From: Opisthocomus hoazin
Taxonomy: Eukaryota; Chordata; Aves; Opisthocomiformes; Opisthocomidae
Direction of reading: 5' to 3'
DNA length: 64,000 nucleotides
Assembly (NCBI RefSeq): GCF_030867145.1
Contig: NC_134429.1
Location: forward strand, 16,342,615-16,406,614
The position numbers and the translations under genes were made by a program. Numbering within the stretch: the stretch's first letter is position 1; each line of letters begins with the position of its first letter. This document shows positions 1-10,000 of the stretch, one piece after another. The notes beneath the pieces are model-generated. The model did no database searches, was not told the DNA's origin, and was given only the letters and a program-made list of their open reading frames with translations.

Positions 1-136
1 CTTGGGAGACACTCGGGGCTGCTGGCAGCACAGATTCCCCGTGGGAAGAGCCGTTCCCTGCTAGGATTGCAGAGGGACGGGAGGTTTGAGACAGCTCCCC
101 GGCAGCCCAGGATATTTTTTGTCCCGTTTTTTTCTT

Positions 137-600
137 CACAGAATCACAGATTATTGGGGGTTGGCAGGAACCTCTGTGGGTCACCCAGCCCAACCCCCTG
201 CCCAAGCAGGGTCACCCAGACCAGGCTGCACAGGATCTCGTCCAGAGGGGGCTTGAATATCTCCAGAGAAGGAGACTCCACAGCCTCCCTGGGCAGCCTG
301 GGCCAGGGCTCCGTCACCCTCAGAGGGAAGAAGTTCTTCCTCGGTTTCAGCTGGAGCTTCCTCTGCTTCAGTTTGTGCCCATTGCCCCTTGTCCTGTCGC
401 TGGGCACCACTGGAAAGAGTCTGGCCCCGTCCTCCTGACCCCCACCCTGCAGATATTTCGAGGCATTTCTAAGGTCCCCTGGCAGCCTTCTCTTCTCCAG
501 GCTGAACATGCCCAGCTCCCTCCGCCTCTCCTCGCAGGTGAGATGCTCCAGTCCCCTCCTCATCCTCGTAGCCCTCCGCTGGACTCTCCACCTGCAGTAG
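137..600 (-). mobile_element. CR1 LINE, 5'-truncated, minus strand
   Basis: Reading on the minus strand, the fragment encodes the C-terminal part of the CR1 ORF2 ([46 protein letters not shown]) and ends at the 3' tail, seen here as CACAGAATCACAGATT at 137. The frame is open through the whole fragment. It belongs to the same subfamily as the copies at 45602 and 50049. It is truncated at its 5' end, as is usual for CR1 target-primed insertions. Not expected to be active. Confidence 0.9.
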
Positions 601-1011
601 CTCAGCCCCATCCCAGGGCGGCCGAGCCTCCGGCTGGCAGAAACCCGCTCCTCGGTGTCAGTGTGGGGCATCTCAGGAACCTTTTCCCAGCTCACCCTCC
701 CTCACTCGGAGCACAAGGGCAGAGCAAAACCGATGCATTATTATGATTATTAGACCAGGGTATAATTAATTCCCTATCGAGTCACAAGTGTCTAATTTGA
801 TGGGTTTTTTCCCTGCTCGTTTCATCGCCCCAGGTCTTATTTTACTGCGTGTTATTAAATCTTAACTTGGAAAGGAGAAAGTTAATTACTGCATGGGCTT
901 TGCCGTGGTGCTAATTACAGCAACATCAGAGCACTTCACGTGTGTTGATTTACGCTCCTCTGGGAGGAGGGGATTCCTGCCCCAGTTTTATCCCTGTTTC
1001 CCATCATTAAA
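601..1011. other. Unassigned, AT-rich in its middle
   Basis: Between two CR1 fragments. The part from about 735 to 900 is AT-rich with several TAATTA-like motifs. No gene or repeat family recognised. Confidence 0.6.
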
Positions 1012-1202
1012 ATCACAGAATCATGGAATGGCAGGGGTTGGCAGGGCCCTCTGTGGGTCACCCAGCCCAGCCCCCTGCCCAAGCAGGGTCACCCAGAGCA
1101 GGCTGCACAGCACCGCGGCCAGGCGGGGCTGGAATATCTCCAGAGAAGGAGACTCCACAGCCTCCCTGGGCAGCCTGGGCCAGGGCTCCGTCACCCTCAG
1201 AG
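1012..1202 (-). mobile_element. CR1 LINE 3' fragment, minus strand
   Basis: The 3'-terminal 190 bp of the same CR1 subfamily as 137-600, starting at the tail AATCACAGAATCATGG. It is near-identical to that copy over the shared part and is broken off at the codons for the LRVTEPWP stretch. Confidence 0.9.
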
Positions 1203-1721
1203 TGACAATCCGTACAACGACACGCGAGGGGAGCAGGGTGGTCTGCGTAGCCCTCCGTAGCTCGTGATTCCACGTGCTCGCCTTCGGTGGGATGTCACGC
1301 CGGCTTCCCTGCACCTCCATCAGACACCCCTGACCCTCCGCATCCCGTCACTCCCTGTTGTCCTGCAGTTCCCTGGGGCTCTGGCAAGCTTTTTTTCTTG
1401 GATTTCCCCCAAAAGGGCAAAACCACCGTGGCTTTGAGTGAAAATACGCAGAAGGTGTCCAGAGGGAAGACGTGGAGGTGGTGGGCTCGTGCTCGGTGCT
1501 CGCTGCTCTGTGGGGAGTGGGGACGCGGCTGCGCAATGGCCCCGCTGCGGCACAGGGAGGTGACGCTGGAAAGGGGGGAGCTGTGCCCCCGACACGTCTT
1601 GTGCTGCCATCTCAGCTGGTTTTGAGCTAATTAAAGAGCTGAGGCAACGTCAGAAGTACCAGAAGGTGCTGCTGCAGAGCTGAGCAACCCATCCTGTGGA
1701 AAATGGGCGAGGATCTCCTGT

Positions 1722-2070
1722 AGTCTGGAGAAGAGGAGGCTGAGGGGAGACCTTCTTGCTCTCTACAACTGCCTGAAAGGAGGGTGTAGTGAGGCGGGGG
1801 TTGGTCTCTTCTCCCAAGGAACCAGCGATAGGATGAAAGCAAATGTCCTCAATCTGTGTCAGGGGAGGTTCAGATTGGGTGTTAGGAAAAATTTCTTTCC
1901 TGAGAGAGTGGTCAGGCCTTGGACCAGGCTGCCCAGGGCAGTGGTGGAGTCCCCATCCCTGGAGGGGTTCAAAAAACGTGTGGACGTGGCAGTTGGGGAC
2001 ATGGTTCAGCAGGCGTGGTGGGGTTGGGGTGACGGTTGGACTTGATGATCTTAGAGGTCTTTTCCAACCT
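1722..2070 (+). mobile_element. CR1 LINE 3' fragment, second subfamily, plus strand
   Basis: Contains the CR1 ORF2 C-terminal signature in a different subfamily: [24 protein letters not shown] codons, then [20 protein letters not shown] and [16 protein letters not shown]. It ends in GGTTGGACTTGATGATCTTA and GAGGTCTTTTCCAACC. The ORF carries at least one frame disruption. The 8-bp tail repeats are missing. Confidence 0.85.
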
Positions 2071-3053
2071 GTGAAGATGGAGCAGAAAGATGAGCTGGAG
2101 CCTCATGCAACGCCTGCAGTGAGGAAGAGTTTCTGGAGAACCGAGGAGATGGTGCTCAGTGGAGGGTTCCCCGCGTCCCTTGAGGCTCAGGATCTCATCC
2201 GCTCGTCTCAGCCTCTGCCGAGCCGTTGCCTTTACGGGTTTTTCACTTGACGGGGCAGGGATTTCATCCCCAAACCAGCTGGGAAGAGCCAGCGGGACGC
2301 GGTGCCGGAGGGCAGAGCCTGTCCGCAGGTGAGGTACGGGCCACGCCGCGCTCCTGCGTGGTTTGCAAGCCTCTCGTTCGGGCGAGCGCGTGCCCGCTGC
2401 TTCGCTTGGAGGAACGGCCAGGGAGGGAGGGAGCGAGGACCCGAGGCCGCCGGCTCGCGGCTGCTGTCCCCGCCGCAGCGCGTAATGCATTTCCCGGATA
2501 AAGAGGGTAAAAATCAGCGGTCTCCTGCAAGACTTTGTTTCAATTCATGGTTTCATCTTTAAAATTCGTGCTGTAAATATTGCTCTCCCTTTTTGTGAGT
2601 GCTCAGGGCAGCAGCGACGCTGGCCTGAAGGCGATGGCTTGCTCCAAAATCCCCGGGGACGGACGATATTTGGAGGAGAGGACAGAGATGTGCTCCCGGC
2701 CCCATCAGCGCGGGGCGGAGCGGTGTTTCGCTCCCTCTCTGGACGTGCCCGTAAGCCGGGGCTCCTTCAAAAGGGCCGGCAGGAAGACGCTCAGAACGTC
2801 CCGTCTGCTCCTGGGTGCTCCTCAGAGCCGCCGTTTGCTGACCCCGACGGCTGCCGCGAGCCTGCTGGTCGCCTTCTGGTCCCGAGACGGGGATTTCTGA
2901 AGGGCTCGACGGCACGAACGATAACCGAGGGAGGGAAAACCTCCCTCAGATGTGCTCAAATTGCAGGAGGAACCGAACCCAGGGCCAGGCACTGCAAAAA
3001 AACCTATAAGGGGTTTTCTTTTTTCAGCCTCTTTGGGTGAAAGGGGGATGAAA
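2071..3053. other. Unassigned, with a CpG-rich patch near 2290-2490
   Basis: The patch is dense in CG dinucleotides and ends with CCCGCCGCAG, which resembles an acceptor. No open frame with recognisable protein similarity. It could be a minor CpG island about 3 kb upstream of the CDC42 promoter. Confidence 0.4.
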
Positions 3054-3774
3054 GGATCGAGAGCAGCCCTGCCGAGAGGAACTTGGGGGTGCTGATAGAC
3101 GAAAGGCTGGACATGAGCTGGCAATGTGCGCTGGCAGCCCAGAGGGCCAACCGTGTCCTGGGCTGCATCAGGAGAAGCGTGGCCAGCAGGTCGAGAGAGG
3201 TGGTTCTGCCCCTCTGCTCTGCTCTGGTGAGACCTCACCTGGAGTCCTGCGTTCAGCTCTGGAGCCCTCAGCACACGAAGGACGTGGAACTGTTGGAGCG
3301 GATCCAAAGGAGAGCTATAAAAATGATCCGAGGGCTGGAGCACCTCTCCTAGGAGGACAGGCTGAGAGAGCTGGGCTTGTTCAGCCTGGAGAAGAGAAGG
3401 CTCCAGGGAGACCTGATTGCAGCCTTCCAGTACTTAAAGGGAGCCAACAGGAAAGATGGGGACAATCAGTTTAGTAGAGACAGCAGTGACAGGACGAGGG
3501 GTAATGATTTTAAACTAAAACAGGGTAGGTTTAGGCTGGATATAAGGAAGAAATTCTTTACAATGAGGGTGGTGAAACACTGGAATGGGTTTCCCAGAGA
3601 GGTGGTGGAGGCCCCATCCCTGGAAACATTCCAGACCAGGTTGGACAGGGCTCTGAGCAGCCTGATCTCGTTAGCAGTGTCCCTGCTCGCTGCGGGGGGG
3701 TTGGACTGGATGACCTCTGGGGGTCCCTTCTGACCCAAAACTTTCTGTGATTCTGTGATTCTGATTCTATGATT
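3054..3774 (+). mobile_element. CR1 LINE 3' fragment, third subfamily, plus strand, longest copy
   Basis: About 720 bp. It encodes the C-terminal region of CR1 ORF2: [52 protein letters not shown], then [13 protein letters not shown] and [20 protein letters not shown]. One in-frame TAG at 3350-3352 interrupts the frame; both sides stay in the same frame. The 3' end is typical of CR1, with repeats of ATTCTGTG at 3751-3774. 5'-truncated and inactive. Confidence 0.93.
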
Positions 3775-4239
3775 TTCAGCTGCCCACAGCAGGGATTTCC
3801 CACCGCAGGCCTCCTGCTGCTTCCGCCTCACCTCCCCGAGCCGCGCGACAAGACCCGCAGGGTCTCCCGGACTGCGGAAAGTCGAGTTGGCTCCGAGCAA
3901 GTTTTCTGTTTCGGGCCAGGTTTTGGCTCCGCTTTTCAAACTGGCGGCACCCAGAGGTTGTCCTCTTGTGCTCTTGTTCCCAATGGGTAGTTTATATTTG
4001 ATTTGGGGGGTTGAAGGGGGTTTGGCTACAGCCCCCTGCGAGCGCCCACGGCACTGCGGGGTCGTCTCCCAGCACGAGCCGTTTGGGACTCTTTGACCCC
4101 TTTTATTCCAGCTTCAGCTCCACACGGCGGGGAAATAAAATCCATAAAGGAATTAAAAATGGAGGGAATTTGGAAACGGTGATGGAAGGGAGCGCGTGCA
4201 CCGTGTAGGGGGGACGCTGGGGCCTCCGTGTGCTTCTGC

Positions 4240-5285
4240 AGCCCTTGGGTGCCTGCGGGGTGGTGCAGGGTGGGGGTCCCCCATCCCCCAGGATGCACTT
4301 ACGGGGGTGTGGGGTGGGGGTCCCGCAGGCCTGCGGTGTAGGGTGGGGGTCCTCCGTCCCCTGGGGTACCTGCGCGGAGGTACAGGGTGGGGGTCCTCTA
4401 TTCCCTGGGGTGCAAGCATGGGAGTGCAGGGTGGGGATCCCCCAATCCCAAGGGTACATGCACAGGGGTACAGGGTGGGGGTCCTCCAACCCTCAGGATC
4501 CATGTACAGGGTGCAGGGTGGGGGTCCCGCAGCCCCCAGGGTGTATGTAAGGGAGTGCAGGGTGGCGGTCCTCCATCCCCCGGGGTGCACATACGGGGTG
4601 CAGGGTGGGGGTCCCACAGCCCTGCGGTGTAGGGTGGGGGTCCCCCATGCCCCGGGGTACATGTGTGGGGGTATAGGGTGGGGGTCCCCTATTCCCCAGG
4701 GTGTATGCACAGGGGTGAAGGGTGGGGGACCTGCAGCCCCCGGGGTACATGCATGGGAGTGCAGGGTGGGGGTCCCCCCTTCCTGGGGTGCATCTATGGG
4801 GGTGCAGGGTGGGTGTCCCGCAGGCCCTGGGCTGCATGCTTGGGGGTGAAGCTGTGGGGTCCCCCGTCCCCTGGGGTGCATGCACAGGGGTTCAGAGTGG
4901 GGGTCCCGCAGCCCTGCAGTGTAGGGTGGTGGGCCACCATCCCCTGGGGTACGTGCACGGGGGTACAGGGCAGGGGTTCCCCATTCCCTGGGTGCATGTA
5001 TGGGGGTGCAGGGTGGGGGTCTCACAGCCCTGAGGTGCACGCATGGTGGTGCAGGGTGGGGGTCCCCCATTCCCCAGGGTGCACGCACAGGGGTGCAGGG
5101 TGGGGGACCCCCGTCCCCCGGGGTGTAGGGTGGGGGTTCCCCATTCCCCAGAGTGTAGGGTGGGGGTCCCCCATTGCCCAGGGTGCACGCACGGGGGTGC
5201 AAGGTGGGGGTCCCCCATCCCCGGGGTGCAGGGTGGGGAAGCCCCGTCCCCCGGGATGCAGGGTGGGGTCCCCCACCCCCGGGAT
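4240..5285. repeat. GC-rich minisatellite, 26 units of about 44 or 29 bp
   Basis: The anchor AGGGTGGGGG and close variants recur 26 times, at 4267, 4311, 4340, 4384, 4428, 4472, 4515, 4559, 4602, 4631, 4675, 4719, 4763, 4806, 4850, 4894, 4923, 4967, 5010, 5053, 5097, 5127, 5157, 5202, 5230 and 5260. Spacings are 43-45 bp or 28-30 bp, the short unit lacking about 15 bp. A typical unit runs AGGGTGGGGGTCCCCCATCC, then CCNGGGGTGCATGCACGGGGGTGC. Short units at 4311, 4602 and 4894 mark a seven-unit higher-order period of 291-292 bp. Long open frames across it, on both strands, exist only because the unit has almost no stop codons. Confidence 0.95.
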
Positions 5286-5308
5286 GCGGTCAGCCCGGCA
5301 GACGGGCT

Positions 5309-5324
5309 CCCCCCCCCCCCCCCC
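5309..5324. repeat. Poly-C tract (C16)
   Basis: A run of 16 C lies between the minisatellite and the GC boxes of the promoter. Its length is likely to vary between individuals and assemblies. It is G16 on the other strand. Confidence 0.85.
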
Positions 5325-5492
5325 GCAGCGCCCTGCAGGCAGCAGCGCGCGCTCCCGCCGGGGGGCAGCGCGCGCCCGCGGTGGGGCGGGGCGTACCAGC
5401 CGAACAGCGCCCCCTGCCGGCCGCGCCCCGCCTCGCCCCTCCCCTGCCGGCCGCGCCCCTCGCCCCCGCCCCGCCCGGCGCCCGCTGCGTGG

Positions 5493-5500
5493 TGACGTCA
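5493..5500. promoter_or_regulatory. Perfect cAMP-response element palindrome
   Basis: TGACGTCA, the full 8-bp palindromic CREB/ATF site, lies in the core of the CpG island about 73 nt before the exon 1 donor. Full-length CREs are rare by chance and are typical of CpG-island promoters near the start site. Binding is inferred. Confidence 0.65.
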
Positions 5501-5572
5501 CAGCGGCGTGCCCCTGTGCCTGCGCTGAGGAGACCCCGCAGCGAACTGCCAACGCCCGGCGGAGACTCTGAG
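5500..5572 (+). other. CDC42: Probable non-coding exon 1 of CDC42 (5' UTR), start approximate
   Basis: A strong donor, CTGAG then GTGAGCGGG, lies at 5572/5573 inside a CpG island and just after a CRE and GC boxes, in the layout of a housekeeping first exon. CDC42 is known to have a non-coding first exon far upstream of its start codon, and the first coding exon here begins at an acceptor, so an upstream exon is required. The transcription start cannot be read from sequence; 5500 is a guess bounded by the CRE. Other alternative first exons are possible. Confidence 0.6.
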
Positions 5573-5587
5573 GTGAGCGGGCGCGCC

Positions 5588-5660
5588 GGGGCGGGCACGG
5601 TCCCGCCGCGACCCCCCCCCCTTTCCCCCCCAGGGGCGGGCACGGTCCCGCCGCGACCCC
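5588..5660. repeat. 28-bp direct repeat, two copies 45 bp apart, at the start of intron 1
   Basis: The block GGGGCGGGCACGGTCCCGCC, continuing GCGACCCC, occurs at 5588-5615 and again without change at 5633-5660. The copies are separated by a C-rich spacer. The block contains a GC box and a short inverted repeat, GGGCACGGTCCC. Confidence 0.85.
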
Positions 5661-5739
5661 CACCGCGGCCTGCACCCCCTCAACTCCCGCCCTCGTGGGG
5701 CCCGCGGGGCGTGTGCGGGGCCTCCCCGGGCGGCCGCCG

Positions 5740-5810
5740 GCGGGGTGTGGGGCGGGGGGGGGGCCTGCCTGACGCTGAGGGGAGTTGGGGGGCGGGGGGA
5801 CGCGGGGAAC
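5740..5810 (+). other. G-rich strand segment with G-quadruplex potential in early intron 1
   Basis: Four runs of four or more G with short loops are seen at 5779-5782, 5787-5792, 5794-5799 and 5804-5807 (loops AGTT, C, ACGC). A second G-rich cluster lies at 5742-5763. The G-rich strand is the non-template strand of CDC42, just downstream of exon 1. Folding is inferred from motif only. Confidence 0.6.
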
Positions 5811-6465
5811 GGGCCCGGCGCCTGCCGTGGGGGGCTCGGCCTTGGCGGGGTCGGGGCTGCTGGGGGGCGGTGGTGCCGGGCCGCCTCCTCCCCGCCCTCC
5901 CCCGCTTCCTGGCGCGGCGGGCGGGGGCCGGACCCTCGGCGCTGGGGAGCGGCGGCAGGAAGCGCTCCCGTTGCCGGGCCGGGTGCATCGGCCGTGGCGG
6001 GGGCCCGGGCCTGGCTCCCCGCGGGGACTGCCCTGCCCTGCCCGCCTTCCCGCTCCTCGGTGCGGCCTGGCCGGGCTCGTGGGGCCGTGGGGGAGAACCC
6101 CGAGGCTCGGCTTGTGCTCGTGGGGCTGCGGGTTGGGCCCTGCGGGTTCTTCCGGGCGAGCAGCGCCGGGCGGCAGCCGGGCTCTGAGCCGCAGCGGGGG
6201 TGCGGGCGCTGGGGAAAGCTCGGCTTGAGCTCTGCGTGCTGCTAAAAAGTCGGGTCCCAGACGAGCAGGAGTTGGGAGGTGCTGCTTGGCTTTCGCTTCC
6301 CTAGGTGCGAGGTCGCTGGCTTGCTCGGAGAGCGGCCCGTAGCTGTCGTTACACAGTGCCGGTGTCGCTGGGTTTGCCTGGGGTAGGAGTCAGTGCAGCT
6401 TCCAGGGTTGGGGTTGACAGGCGTTTCTCTTTCCCCTTTAAATCTCATCAAGATGTGTGTACTGT

Positions 6466-6590
6466 CTGGAGATACCCAAACCCCGCCTGGACCCGGTGCT
6501 GTGCAGCCTGCTCTGGGTGACCCTGCTTTGGCAGGGGGTTGGACTGGGTGACCCACAGAGGTCCCTTCTAACCCCTGCCATGCTGTGATG
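6466..6590 (+). mobile_element. CR1 LINE 3' stub inside CDC42 intron 1
   Basis: About 125 bp of the 3' end of the subfamily seen at 45602 (CTGTGCAGCCTGCTCTGGGT, then GGGTTGGACTGGGTGACCCA). In the same orientation as the gene. Confidence 0.85.
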
Positions 6591-7020
6591 CCACTGCAGC
6601 ACCTAGCTGTGTTTTAAAGGTTTGTTTCGGTGGTCTGGACTTCGATAGTGTTTTTGCCTATGAGCGGGTAGAACTTGTAGCTGGTGGCAGCAGCCGGGTA
6701 GCTGCGAACGTACTAACCGGCGTTGTGAAGCCTGTGCTTAATGAAGAATTGCAAAATGGTCAGAATTCCTGTTGCCCTGTCAGTGTGGGTACTGCAACCG
6801 GTGGAGCCAGGGTGGCTTTGTTACCCTCTCTTGACAAAAGGGGGGGGGACACGGCCTTACCGAGGAGGAGGCCATGTTAGCTGACAACTGTGTAGTCAGA
6901 AGTAGTTCGGTCTGGCCATCTGTGATTGTCTTTGTCTTGTCTTCGTCTGTGCTTCTCCTCTCCTAGGAAAGGAGGTGCTAGCTGTATTTAAAGTGCTAAA
7001 TCGCAGTGCCCCAAATGTCC

Positions 7021-7040
7021 TTTTTTTTTTTTTTTTTTTT
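7021..7040. repeat. Poly-T tract (T20)
   Basis: Twenty T in CDC42 intron 1. I do not recognise a retroposed sequence next to it on either strand, so it is recorded as simple sequence. Confidence 0.85.
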
Positions 7041-10000
7041 GGAAGGGTATGTAAAACCTGGATCAAGCTCCTCATATTGCTAATCAGAATAACTCAGTAA
7101 AGCCCTTAGAGCTTTCCCTTTCAGTTAGCAAAAGGGTCTTATGCAAAACCAACTTGAGATAGCTAGCTGAATACAAAGGCTTTCTATATGTGAAGAATCT
7201 GTTGTTCTGCTTGGTAAACTGTTCCTTCTTGTTAGTGTAGGGTTGTGGGGAAGGCACTGTAGGCAAATGTGTATTTGAAACATCTCATGGATGCACAGAA
7301 GTCTCGAATCAGTAGATTGCTAACTGTAGAAATGATTCCATGTTTAAACTGTTCACTTGTTGTATGCGTCGCTAACAATGAGGAAAAGGATTTTTAAGTC
7401 CTGGCAAGGAATAAAAACTACTGCGATGCAAGATAAAACATGTTTGCAGTTTGGTAACATGTTCTAGGCAGAAATTTTAATCATTAGATTTGCATACTTT
7501 GAACTTAGTTATTCATGCCCTGCAACTGATGCTCGTAGTTCATTATATGCGCTGCTCTGGGGTTATTTGTTTGCCTGGCACTGGTGGCCAGTTTTGGAAG
7601 TTTATTGTGTTTTCACTGTTAACTGGAAATGTTTTGGAAGTCCTAGAGTGTCTGGAGTATCTGAAATGGAAACCATAGATCTTCTACTAAAAGAACAATA
7701 GTGAACAGAAATGGACCCCATCGGAAACTCCTGGGGGTTTCCCTGATGAGCGTGCAACTGTGCTTTTCTTGCTTTCCTGTGAAGCACAGGAAAGGCCAAC
7801 ATGAAGTGCATCATGAAGCTGACCGCTAATCCTGATGTATAAGTTCCTTCTGGTTAAAATGCAGCTGCAGTACTGATATAAATTTCCAAGTCTTATGAGC
7901 ACAGGCAGCAGGACATCTTAATTAAAATCTTTTCAGCAGCTATCTGTTACCCTGCAAGCTTCAAAGTGGGTGCAGCAGATTGGTGTAGCTGGGTTCCAGC
8001 TCTGCTTTTGGCTCCTGAGAACACAATCGGTGCGTGTGCGTCGTTGCAGCTGAGGTGTGTGTGATCTGTTTTACACTAATGCGAGCGCTCATGGCTTGTA
8101 AAAGTCAGATATGGGATAGTGTGTTTTAGCCCTCTCTTTCCTCTGCCTTTTGTGGTCAGCCGAGCTTTCACGCTGTCATTAGGCTTGGTCACATGAATTT
8201 CAATGATCCTAGCTTCTAGAGTAATAGCCTGTGAGGAGGAATTGTGGGGGGGTGTAGGTATCCTTGCTCTTAAGGCTCTGTTCCTGTGGAAGGAACTCCA
8301 CCTTTTTTTGTAGAAGGTGAAGGTGCTGTCAAATTAAATGGAAGTGAGACTGGTTTCTGGTACTCCAGGTAGGAAAAAAGCTCTCTAACCACTTGGTGTA
8401 TTGTAGACTTCTGCCTTGGCTCCTCTCATCCCATTATGCTAAAGGCAGGTGAACCCCCCCTGTTTTTAGTGTTTAATATAGGACAAATAAAACAATGTAT
8501 TGACTAATGAAGCTTTTATGCTGAAGTTTTAAAGAAGCTTAAGCTATCTTTATAATTCTGCAGCCTATCGTCATTTAACTTGGTGGCTTCCTTTGAGTCA
8601 TGTTTAAAGTAGCTTACATCATGCTGGCTCAGGGTATCCCTAGGAAAGGAGTACCCCCAGAAATGGCAGATAAAGCCATTTCCCCAGAGCATCTCCTCGG
8701 GCTGAAGCCTGGTACAAAGCTACCCCTCCCTGAGTATGTATGGCCATCCATATGTAGTGGTTAGCTGCCTCTTGCAGCCCCTGCTGTGCCTTGATGATGG
8801 TGTGCAGGTAAATACTGGAGATAAGAGGCAAAAATGGAATTAAGGCAAGGTACTGCCAGCTGCTGGTGCTGGATTGTTGTTGGGTGGAAGAACTGGCTTT
8901 GTTTATCCAGTCCTGGGTGTGCAGTAAACTGAAAATAGTGAATATGAGAAGCTGGGTTTCAACATTGCTGTCGTGTAACTGATGGTGGTAATCTTCCCTT
9001 TGAGTTTCAGATAGTGACTTCTGTTTTACAGAGTTTTAGAACTTCAAAGTACTGTTTGGCCAGTCCTGTTTTCTCATCAGTAAAGGAGTTGTCCCTTTCT
9101 TAGTGTACTGACTTTTCTGAACAAGTGACAGTTTATGAAGAGAAAACAAAGAATTTTGCAAAAACTTTTAAAAACTGTTTTTCTGTTTTAAGCTCTTGTG
9201 CTGCTAATTCACCCCACTACTTTTGAATGTTAGGGCGTAATCCCTAGCAGGAGAGTTGTTCCGTGCACTGCTCTCTCATCTCCTGGAAAACCAAAAGCTT
9301 TTTTAATACAGCAGTGCAGGGGCTTCCTGTGAGCCTGTCTGCCTGGAGGTGGTGCATAGATAACACCCTCGTCTATATAAAGACTTGTGTGCCTGTGGTC
9401 GGATTGCGTGCTGTCAGTGCGTGTTTTCTATGTGTAGACCAAACGATGGTGGGGTGAAGGTTTTCACGGAGCTGATACGGTGCTGGAGCAAAGCTTGAGC
9501 TGTGGTGTGGGGCTGGTGGAGGCCCAGAGGCAGGCTGGGCAGTGGGAGAGGGCTGCTGGTGCCAGGCTCGCAGCAAGAGCGAAGGCTGCCAGAATTGTCT
9601 TGGTTTGTAATGAGCGGTTTTGAATTGCTCAGCCCTTCTCAAGTGGAAGGATGCTGTGCTGTGTTTTTGGCCAGCGATGAGTGTTCTGTTTTGGGGGGGA
9701 AAAATAAAATGACAACAATGCTCCTGCAGCTTGGGCTCTAAGGAAAGAAGGCATCTGCCACTTCATAAACTGGTGTGGCTGTTTGTGGTGGGCCAGCTGT
9801 GGGCTGGGAAAGAGCTGAAGGCAAAAGGACTTGTGGGAGCACTGCGTGCTGGGCTCGGCTTCGACGGCGGGTGTGCTCTGGTTGTGGTTCACTTTGGTGT
9901 GTTTGAGCAGTTAGATTGTGTCTACTGATTTTTTTATTTTTTTTTTTTAGTGCTGGTGAAGTGTTGCTTAGCTAAAGGCTTAGTTCCTCTCAGAAGGATC

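Larger units (their letters stand above)
5320..5580 (+). promoter_or_regulatory. CpG-island promoter of CDC42
   Basis: The sequence is very GC-rich and dense in CpG from about 5320 to 6200, with no TATA box. GC boxes are visible: GGGGCGGGGCG at 5383-5393 and repeated CCCCGCCC-type motifs between 5425 and 5476, two of them within copies of CCCTGCCGGCCGCGCCCC. These fit Sp1/KLF binding at a housekeeping promoter. The assignment to CDC42 follows from orientation and from the donor at 5573. Confidence 0.75.

Noticed and set aside
144..695. 183-codon minus-strand open frame as a host gene
   Set aside because: The conserved part is the C-terminus of CR1 ORF2; the first 40 or so codons are flanking sequence.
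4153..5202. Minus-strand open frame of 349 codons
   Set aside because: It lies within the minisatellite and its protein is only the repeat translated in rotating frames; no domain and no conservation of frame.
5174..6187. Plus-strand open frame of 337 codons over the CpG island
   Set aside because: It crosses the promoter, exon 1 donor and early intron. The length is explained by extreme GC content; Ala/Gly/Pro/Arg-rich with no known motif.
7021..7200. Poly-T as the tail of a minus-strand processed pseudogene
   Set aside because: No recognisable gene sequence next to the tract.
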